A stretch of DNA of 64,000 nt from CAWFLT01 sp963816795 (lineage in GTDB: Bacteria; Acidobacteriota; Vicinamibacteria; Vicinamibacterales; SCN-69-37), in assembly GCA_963816795.1 (NCBI GenBank), contig CAWFLT010000005.1:32043-96042 (forward strand). Reading direction: 5' to 3'. The position numbers and the translations under genes were made by a program. A model generated the notes under the pieces. The model was given only the letters and a program-made list of their open reading frames with translations, did not search any database and was not told the DNA's origin. Positions 57,127-64,000 of the stretch are shown here, piece by piece; position 1 is the first letter of the stretch, and the number at the start of each line of letters is the position of its first letter.

Positions 57127-58113
57127 ATGAAGAGCACCTATACGACGCGCCGGGCCGTCTTTTCGCGGATCGCGCTCCTCGTCTTGCTGACCGCCACGCT
57201 CCGGGCCCACTCGGACGTCACGGTCACCTACATGTCGGTGGAGCCGATTCCGAGCCAGGATGTCATCGGCGAGGACGCCCTGGCCACGATCGAAAACGCC
57301 GGGTATCGCACCCTGGCTCGGTGGAGCGAGCGGCTGCTCGACGACTGCAACATCGTTCAGCGCGTCATCGATGCGCTCGACGACGCCGGCGCGATCAGTA
57401 CTGTGAACCGTGGCAACACCAGCGTCGAGGTGGCCGCCGGTGGATTCGAGGGCGTCACCAATCCCTCGTTCGTGTTCACCGTGCGTGATTCAGGGCGTCG
57501 CGCTGCCAGCGCGGCCGACATCAACGTGCTCGACAACGCGTTGGGCTACGTCCTCAATCAAGGCGGCACCGCGCATTTCAGCCTCGATGATGCCGAGGCG
57601 TACGACTTCCCGCTCGACTACGCGGTGGTCTCGTTTCGGGGTCAGTTGAGCGGTCGGGAAGCGAAGGCGTTCTTCGATCATCTCGGAACCATCGACGAGG
57701 CGCTCTGGAGCGGCGCGTTCGCGGGCTTCACGCAGATCGCGCTGCAGGACGCGCGCACGAACAACTCCATGGTGTTCCTCCAGCCGGCGACGTCAATCGA
57801 GCAGTTCGTCCGAGGGCTGTCTCTCGCTGCCGATTCCTGGCCCGGCGCGAGCTACGTCACGCGCACCAGCCAGGGACAGCCGACGACCGCGCCCGCCGGC
57901 ATTGCGTTTCCAGGGAACGATTGGCTGGCCTTTCCTGACGGTGACCAATACCTCGCGAATCTGGGCAGTTCATCGCCGCAGCTTTTGAACGCGCTGGCGG
58001 CGCTGCGGCAGCAGCATCTGCGAATCGTCGCGGATCTGATCGAAGCAATCGAAGCGGGGCACCTTTCGCACTACCTCGGCCACCGGTTCAGTTGCGCGGC
58101 TTACCTGCCCTGA
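57127..58113 (+). CDS. Secreted protein of unknown function
   Basis: 328 residues, intact, ATG at 57127 with GAGGAGG upstream. A TATAAT occurs at 57079-57084 and may be its -10 box. The leader (SRIALLVLLTATLRAHS) is a signal peptide. The mature protein is rich in Asp, Ala and Gly, with segments TYMSVEPIPSQDVIGEDAL, DALDDAGAISTVNRGNTSV and FPGNDWLAFPDGDQYLANLG. No family was recognised. It is followed by a palindromic word repeat. Confidence 0.65.
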   Translation: MKSTYTTRRAVFSRIALLVLLTATLRAHSDVTVTYMSVEPIPSQDVIGEDALATIENAGYRTLARWSERLLDDCNIVQRVIDALDDAGAISTVNRGNTSVEVAAGGFEGVTNPSFVFTVRDSGRRAASAADINVLDNALGYVLNQGGTAHFSLDDAEAYDFPLDYAVVSFRGQLSGREAKAFFDHLGTIDEALWSGAFAGFTQIALQDARTNNSMVFLQPATSIEQFVRGLSLAADSWPGASYVTRTSQGQPTTAPAGIAFPGNDWLAFPDGDQYLANLGSSSPQLLNALAALRQQHLRIVADLIEAIEAGHLSHYLGHRFSCAAYLP

Positions 58114-58114
58114 T

Positions 58115-58206
58115 GGCAATGAGGCAATGGGCCAATGGGGCAATGAGGCAGTGCGAACGAGGTCTTTATTGCCCCATTCACTCATTGCCTCATTGCCCCA
58201 TTGCCT
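58115..58206. repeat. Palindrome built from GGCAATGAGG-type words
   Basis: The left arm (58115-58153) repeats GCAATGAGG/GCAATGGGG words. The right arm (58168-58206) is the complement, TTGCCCCATT/CATTGCCTCATT. A 14-base loop separates them. It lies between two plus-strand genes. No coding sequence was recognised in the rest of the 200-base gap. Confidence 0.8.
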
Positions 58207-58313
58207 TGACGCGGGTCGCCACGCGGAGAAGAATGACGGGTGCGCACGAGGGCGCACTCCGTCCGCGCGCAGGGCAGCGCCCACCTGACCGCGGTCGGCC
58301 GGCTGGATTGCGA

Positions 58314-59251
58314 ATGAACCTCCGTGGCTTTCTCTGCGCCGCACTCGGGTTGGCAGCGGTCGGCTGCGGCGAGTCACCGGCCTCGCCAAGCACCGGCAAT
58401 CAAGGTGCATGGCAGACGCTGGCGCCGATGCCAGCGGCGCGTCAGGAAATCGCGACCGCGGTCCTCAACGGGCTCATCTACGTCATCGGCGGGTATGACA
58501 GCGCCGGCCAGTCCACCAGCAGCGTCTTCGTCTACAACCCACAGTCCAACGCCTGGTCCACCGCCGCGTCGCTCCCCATCGTCAACAACCACGGCGCTGC
58601 GGCCGTCGCCAACGGCCGGCTTTTCGCGTTCGGCGGCGTGTCGAACCGCGCCTTTGTGTACAACCCGGCCGGCAACTCGTGGTCGGAAGTCGCCTCGATG
58701 AACTTCGAGCACGGCAACACCGCGGCGGTGGCCGTCATCAGCAACAGGATTTACGTCGCGGGCGGAACGGGACCGGGCGCCACGCAGCGGGAAGTCGAAG
58801 TCTACGACACGAACGCCAACACCTGGACGGCTCGAGCGCCGATGAACGTGGGCCGCAACCATTGCGCCGGCGTGACGATCGGCGGCCAGTTCTATGTCGT
58901 CGGAGGACGAGGCGACGCCGGCTCGGACGTCGCGCTCGAAGTCTACGATCCAGCCACCAACAACTGGACGAACCGGACGCCCATGCCCACCGGCCGGTCC
59001 GGCATCGGCGCCGGCGTCGTGAACAACCGGTTGGCAACGTCTTCGGCGGCGAGATCCCCGCGCTTCACAACGAAGTCGAACTGGACGACCCGGCGTCGAA
59101 CACGTGGCAGCCGCATCCACCCATGCCGACGCCCAAGCACGGCATCTGGGCCTCGGTCATCGGGAACGCCATCTATCTGCCCGGTGGCGCCACGGCCCAG
59201 GGCTTCGGCGCGACCACGAGCCACGAGTCGTTCACCGTGAGCGCACGGTGA
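58314..59251 (+). CDS. Kelch-repeat lipoprotein, one frameshift
   Basis: About 312 residues from ATG at 58314. The leader FLCAALGLAAVGCGES has a lipobox-like AVGC, so the protein is probably a lipoprotein. Five or six kelch blades follow, each with the GG and spaced Tyr-Trp pattern: NGLIYVIGGYDSAGQSTSSV, NGRLFAFGGVSNRAFVYNPA, SNRIYVAGGTGPGATQREVE and GGQFYVVGGRGD. A slip near 59030 moves the last blades (HGIWASVIGNAIYLPGGAT) to another frame. Kelch propellers bind proteins or sugars. The C-terminal coding region overlaps the convergent DUF11-repeat gene. Confidence 0.8.
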
Positions 59252-61455
59252 AACTCCGCCAAACGACGTGCACGCAAGGCCACCAGCGCGATCGCGAGCA
59301 GCGCACTCATCAAGGCAATCACGAACCATACAGGCAAGGTCGGGACTGGGAGTGGACTGATTGTGATCGGACTTGTCGCCGTGTTGTTGCCGGTGCTCGC
59401 ATCCCCGCCGCCTGATACCACCGCACTGTTGACGAGTGTGCCCACCGCGCCGGCTGCGATACTCGCCGTCACCGTGATGTCGGGGTAACTCGTCGCAGGG
59501 GCGAGCACATCCGCACGCGTGCACGTCCGCGTGGCGACGGTGCAGGTCCAGCCGGAGCCGGAGATTGCGGTGACGGTCAGACCCGCCGGCGGGTTCTCCG
59601 TCACGGTGACGGTACCGCTTGTCGCCGAGCCGCCGACGTTCGTCACCTTGAGGGTGAAGGGGACTTATTGCCCCGGCGTGAGGACGCCGCTCTCCGCGCG
59701 CGCCTTCGCCAGCGTGAGGTCGCTTCCCGTTGCCGCGGGACCGACTTCGATTGGACTTGTGACCGAGCCGTTGCCGGGGTCTGTATCGCCCCCGCCGGTT
59801 ACCACCGCTCCGTTCAGGACCGTGCCCGCCGCGTTCGAGGCAACAACTGCCGTCACCGTGATCACCGAGCTCCCCCCCGGGGGGAGCGCATCAGCGCGAA
59901 GGCACGTGAGCGTGGCGACGAGGCAAGTCCAGCCGGTGGTGCCCGAGAGTGCGGTGATGGTCAGGGCTTGCGGCGGCGTCTCCGTGACCCTGATATCGCC
60001 GTTCGTCGGCGCGTCGCCGACGTTCATCACCCTGATGGTGTACGTGATCGTTTGCCCCGGTGCGGCGGAGCCCGCGCTCGGCGTTTTCAGAAGCGTGAGA
60101 TCGGGTCCCCCGACTGGCGAGGTGATGACCGTCGGATCCGTCGCCGTGTTGTTGCCGGTGTTCGGGTCGCCACCGCCGAAGACGACCGCGGTGTTCGTCA
60201 CCGTACCGGGCGCCACGCCGGCGCCGACACTCGTCGTCACGATGATGTCCGGGTAGCTCGTCGCCGGGGCGAGCGCGTCGGTTCGCGTGCAGGTCAGTGT
60301 CGCGAGGGTGCAGGTCCAGCCGGCGCCATCGAGCGCCGTCACCGTCAAGCCCGCCGGCGGCTTTTCGGTCACCGTGACCGCGCCGCTCGACGCAGAGGTC
60401 CCCACGTTCGACACAGCAATGAAGTAATTAAACGTCTGTCCTGTACGACGGTCGACGGGCTGTGCCTCTTCGTGATGGCGAGGTCCATCCCCGGAGCCGG
60501 AACGGCGATGATCGTCGGATCGGTCGCCGTGTTATTGGACGTGTTCGATTCCGCCGCCGCCTGACACGACGGCGGTGTTCGTCACCACCCCGGACGCCGC
60601 GCTGCTGGCGACGGTGGTCGCCACCGTAATCGGTGGGGCAGCTCGCCCCCGCGGCGAGCGCGTCGCTTCGAGTGCAGATCCGTGTGGCGACGGTGCAGGC
60701 CCAGCCGGTGCCGGAGAGCGCGGTGACCGTCAGGCCTGGCGGCGGCGTCTCGGTCACGGTCACCTCGCCGCTCGACGGCCCGCTCCCGACATTTCTGACC
60801 GTTACGGGTGACGATACTCGTCCCTCCGGGGATGGCGATGTCGGGGTTGTGCGTCTTCGAAATGGTGAGGTCGCTTGCACCCGACGGCGGCGGGTCGATC
60901 ACGACCCCATCGGTCTCCAGCGACCCGAGAGCCGTTTGAAATTTCGCAGGAATCGGTATGATTGTGACCCCATTCGTGAAGGCGCCGTTAATCACAACAG
61001 AGTAGGCTTCGGGCGATGATTGCCCTTGACCGAGACCTGCATTCCCTCCGCCGGCGCAGGTGCTACCGCTCGTCAAACACACGTCGACGCGTTGAAACGC
61101 CGGGAAATTTGTGAACGCCCACTGGTACGCTTCCGGGAACCTGGGTGCCGAATGTGCCCGCCGGCGTCAGGCCGAATCCGAACGCCGTCAGCCGCGCGTT
61201 GATGTCGGGGCTCACCGGCATCGTGTTCTTGGCATTCGTGACCGTCATCTTGAATGACGTGCCCGTCCACTCGCTGACGGTAAACGTGGCCTGGGCGAGC
61301 AGAGTGGCGCCTTCTTTCACGCCCTGCCAGGTCACGGTGAACGTCGTGTTCCCGTTGACGGCAACCGTGGCCTGCGCCGAGCTGGGAGCGACCGTGGCCA
61401 GGATGAGTGCGAGCACCGAGACCGTCATCCGCAAAGTCTTCAGAAGCATCCCCAT
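59173..61455 (-). CDS. Secreted DUF11-repeat protein with IPTL-CTERM-like sorting signal, frameshifted
   Basis: About 740 residues after joining frames, from ATG at 61455 with signal peptide LRMTVSVLALILATVAPSSA. The N-terminal domain (GTSFKMTVTNAKNTMP, PAFQRVDVCLTSGSTCAGGG) looks like surface proteins bearing sorting signals. Four DUF11-type repeats follow, each with GxVTVTExPPxGLTVTAL, GWTCTxATxTCTR and NTATDPTVI-like ends. The C-terminus is PVPTLPVWFVIALMSALLA followed by a basic cluster, close to the IPTLxxW, helix and basic-tail pattern of IPTL-CTERM. Slips lie near 61110, 60810, 60620, 60430 and 59660. The exact stop is uncertain (59173, or 59232 in the next frame). Confidence 0.72.
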
Positions 61456-61537
61456 GGTTCGTGCTCTCCTATCCAAGCGGTATCACCCTGACCCATAGCC
61501 TCGCGCCGCGTGGCGTCGACCCTGGACGCCGCCAAGG

Positions 61538-61957
61538 TCAGCGGTCGTCGACCGCCGCAGAGCCAACTGCGTGTTGCTCGGACGGAAGCCGCCTTCCGCG
61601 ATCGAGGGTCCGGACATCCACGTGGTCTGCCTGGAACCACGCGCGCAGCTGGGTTTCCCACGCATAGGTGCGCGGCGATCTACAGCAATACAGATTGATG
61701 GCGGCGAATTGTGTTTCCGGGATAGGTGTGCACCGCCAGGTGCGATTCAGCGAGCAGCCACAGGCCGGTGATGCCGCCGGGTGCCGGGAACACCTGCCAC
61801 AGCGGGCCGCGAATCGCGCGAACCCCGACGTCGTGGATGAGGCGCGTCACGATGGCCTCCAGGCGTTCGGACGACCGCAGGAGATCCGCATCGCAGCCGT
61901 AGACATCGACGAGGTATTCGACACCGAATCCGGTGATCGCTCATCACCGACGGTCAT
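61538..61957 (-). CDS. S-adenosylmethionine decarboxylase-like protein, two frameshifts
   Basis: About 138 residues. ATG at 61957 has GGAGGA five bases upstream and overlaps the methyltransferase stop (ATGA). The core reads FGVEYLVDVYGCDADLLR, LIHDVGVRAIRGPLWQVF and ITGLWLLAESHLAVHTYPE, then QFAAINLYCC. ESHL.(I/V)HT.PE is the AdoMetDC/SpeD signature; the Ser in ESHL is the residue that becomes the pyruvoyl group. The usual TCG near the end is YCC here. Slips lie near 61937 and 61715. SpeD makes decarboxylated SAM for polyamine synthesis, but no aminopropyltransferase is seen; a link to the adjacent exosortase-type gene is possible. Confidence 0.72.
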
Positions 61958-62768
61958 GGTATTCCTCCGCTCGGGCTTGACACCCACCGAGGCGAGCAGG
62001 TATCCGTGTCGTCGGACGAGCGGCACATGCCGATCGATCCCATGCACAGCCGGACGGCCGGCCTCGTCACCATGCCAGCGGACGGCACCAGGAGTGCAAG
62101 GCCAGATCGAGGACGTGCAGCCCTCCATCCGGGAATGAAGAGGATGCCGGTCTCGGCGATCACTGTATCCCCCCGCTGCAGCATCGTTCGCAGCGCGCGA
62201 CGGGATAGAGATTTCTCTTCGCCCATACCCATAGAGACCGAAACGGCGACAGGGCGGCCAACCAGCATCGGCCCGCCGAACGGGTCGTGCCGGTTGGGAA
62301 CGCCGACACGACGCGCCCGCCAGGCTTGCAGGACACTCGATATCTCGGCGAGCGCAGCCTCCGTCTCGTCAAAGTGCTCGATCGTACCCATCGAGTAGAT
62401 CGCGTCGAAGCTGTCGTCCCGGAATGGCAGGGAGCGAACATCGGCCACGGTGGCCCTCAGCGGAGTCGTCGCGCAAAACGTCTGCCGCGCCCGTCTGACA
62501 TGGTAGGCTCTGCCACATCGACGCCGTACACGCGCGCGCCTTTTCGGCGGCCCCCGGCCAGAATCCGCGTGTTCTTCGCCTCGTCCCACAGATCGGTCTT
62601 GAGCAGCCGGCATCCTGCGAGCGGCGGCAACTGCTCGGAGAGGAGCCGCGCCTCGTTGCGGAAGTAGTAGTCGGTCGAGGCGGCGCCGGTGAGCACGGGA
62701 AAGTCGCGACCAACGCCCTCCCAGAATCCGCGATAGGTGGCCGGGTTATCTTCGGCGTCGGGCGTCAC
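61954..62768 (-). CDS. Class I SAM-dependent methyltransferase-like protein, frameshifted
   Basis: About 270 residues. GTG at 62768 (VTPDAEDNPATYRGFWEGVG) is the likely start because a TGA in the neighbouring frame overlaps it. Segments: STDYYFRNEARLLSEQLPPL, TDLWDEAKNTRILAG, VYGVDVAEP, TVADVRSLPFRDDSFDAIYS and GTIEHFDETEAALAEI, with the last two typical of Methyltransf_11 enzymes. The first glycine-rich motif is not the usual one, so SAM binding should be confirmed. Slips lie near 62480, 62320 and 62130. It sits between an exosortase-type gene and the AdoMetDC-like gene, both on the same strand. Confidence 0.7.
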
Positions 62769-64000
62769 GAACAACAACCACGCCAGCGCCGCCGGCACGC
62801 CAATGGCCCACGCCCGGATGACGAGGACGTGCGGGGTGATGCCCAGCTGCGTCTGTGCCGCGCCAATGGCCGCGAGCATCCCGGCGTCCGCGGCGGCAAG
62901 AAGGCCCAGCGCGATCAGGGCTCGACCGGGCCGGCGTGCGTTCGTGAGGACGATCCAGAATCCCGCGAGTAAGCCGAGGTGGTAGGCCAGCGAGGCCAGT
63001 GCCCCCTGAAAAGCGTCCGGCGGGATCGTCGTCAATGTGTGCGGCGCCACCGCGCTCAGCACCGCCGCGCATTCCAGCACGAGACGCGTCCAGGCACTAC
63101 CGGCCACGACTGCTGTTGCGAACGCGCCGGCAATGCCAGCGGCGAACCACCACCCCGCCCCCCAGCGGAGCGCGCCGCCACTCACTCGCGGCGTCAGGTG
63201 GCGCGCCGCTGCCGACGCCAGGCCGATCAATGCGATCCCACCAACGAGCTGATAGAACCCGTGGACAATGACGAGCGGCGTCGTCGCAATCGCGGCCGGC
63301 AGGGCGACCGCGATCAACCGTGTGACCCCGAGCACGAAGAACAGGGGCAGCACGAGTGCGACCGCGCCCACGCGCCGCCGGACCGACCAGGGCATCGCCA
63401 GGATCGCCGCCAGAGACACGGGCAACAACGGGGTGAGGAGGCACTCTGGGGTGACCTGGAAGGCACCGCGCGGTGTGGTCATGACATCGCCGGCACCCGA
63501 AGCCGGCAAGCCGATTGACTGAAGCGAAGCCGCACCCACGGTCACGGTCCACGCGCCGGCGCGGGCGACTGCGGGGCTCGTCATCGTCCATGGAGCGGTG
63601 GCGGCGTACACCACGAGCAGGCAGGACGCCGCGGCGACGAATCGCGAGGTGCGCCATCGCGATGACTCGCCATGTCGATCGGCTGCCCGCATCCACCAGG
63701 CCCGGCACGTACAACGCGAGTGCGAACACAATGACGATCGGCCAGACGACGACATGGAGGTTCTGGATCGACTGAGGTGAGGAGACCACGAACAGGTTGA
63801 CGATCCGAAGTGTGTTGAGCGTCAGGATCAGCACCAGGGCGCCGGTTATCCCGGCCAGGCGGCGGCGCCAGCTGACGGGAAATGCGAGCAGCACGCCGAC
63901 ACAGAGCGCCATGACGTCTGCGCCGCTGCATTGGCGGTCACCGCGATTGACGCTCGCGCCGGCGCGCCATACCAGAGGGCGATGGACTCTTGAGCCCTGG
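62766..64000 (-). CDS. Exosortase-type polytopic membrane protein, possibly two modules (partial, 5' end outside window)
   Basis: The visible part starts inside the protein. Near 63935 it has QCSGADVMALCVGVLLAFP, then TLNTLRIVNLFVV and IQNLHVVVWPIVIVF, which give the Cys-Arg-His triad of exosortases. A second stretch downstream has VTPECLLTPLLPVSLAAIL, GVTRLIAVALP and IVHGFYQLVGGIALIG, again a Cys-Arg-His series in membrane helices, followed by more helices to about 62770. The two stretches lie in different frames joined by a slip near 63640. No stop codon separates them in the obvious frame, while an ATG near 63680 could start a second gene. Exosortases process PEP-CTERM or IPTL-CTERM type proteins at the inner membrane. 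Confidence 0.72.

Noticed and set aside
62457..63755. Fusion of the exosortase-type membrane protein to the methyltransferase
   Set aside because: A TGA overlapping a GTG start exists in the adjacent frame near 62767, so an indel explains the run-on better than a true fusion.
1..64000. tRNA, rRNA or insertion sequences
   Set aside because: No cloverleaf with a TTC-arm consensus, no rRNA-like stretch and no transposase motif was recognised by eye. A tRNAscan or Infernal run would settle this.

Overview
The window is 64 kb of very GC-rich bacterial chromosome. The gene families are typical of Acidobacteriota and most like the class Vicinamibacteria: a twin-arginine DUF1552 protein, a giant cyclic beta-glucan synthase, TonB-receptor-like proteins with a carboxypeptidase-regulatory domain, exosortase with a sorting-signal substrate, PPK2, SMP-30 and WD40-type propellers. 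That placement is inference from family content. No rRNA, tRNA, CRISPR array, integrase or transposase was recognised. Many conserved genes, mainly at 1-39 kb and 56-64 kb, are split over two or three reading frames by single-base slips. One clear case is a run of six G at about 10,242. I read these as assembly indels and give each gene its full reconstructed extent. In those regions an apparent fusion or an unclear C-terminus needs caution.

Layout. 1-16.7 kb holds a partial DUF1552 protein, an NdvB-type cyclic glucan synthase of about 2,700 residues, a Crp/Fnr regulator, a small DUF7662-like protein, a PPK2 kinase, a secreted protein paired with an Omp85-like barrel, and a receiver coupled to an MscS channel. 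16.7-37.7 kb is the main find, an aryl-polyene/xanthomonadin-like biosynthetic cluster. It contains a chorismatase (aryl starter), an AMP-dependent ligase (starter loading), an ACP, a ketosynthase, a chain-length-factor-like partner with Gln in place of the active Cys, a ketoreductase and a hot-dog dehydratase (polyene assembly). It also contains a flavin-dependent halogenase with WxWxIP, two methyltransferases, an LPLAT acyltransferase and a GT2 glycosyltransferase (tailoring and membrane anchoring), and an MMPL exporter, a LolA-like carrier and a large secreted protein (transport). A PHP phosphoesterase, a polysaccharide deacetylase and a B12-binding radical SAM enzyme are unexpected additions.

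37.7-40.3 kb carries a radical SAM protein resembling the MJ0619/Tes family, followed by a small secreted TPR protein. 40-57 kb is mostly intact housekeeping and accessory genes: an SMP-30 / formylglycine-generating-enzyme / TonB-receptor-like operon; a zinc ribbon, RpoZ and cold-shock cassette; DUF1207; MFS; WD40; FHA-GAF-PP2C with a degenerate receiver; SRPBCC; TIR-membrane-vWA; Gfo/Idh/MocA; and DinB. 57-64 kb carries two secreted proteins (one a kelch lipoprotein), then a DUF11-repeat protein ending in an IPTL-CTERM-like signal next to an AdoMetDC-like protein, a SAM methyltransferase and an exosortase-type membrane protein. This looks like an exosortase system with its substrate.

Spacers contain several families of palindromic repeats built from short reiterated words, and a 75-base two-hairpin element present at both ends of the window. 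Most spacers are short. The only gene-free stretch over 300 bases is 10,382-10,783, and it is largely repeat sequence.
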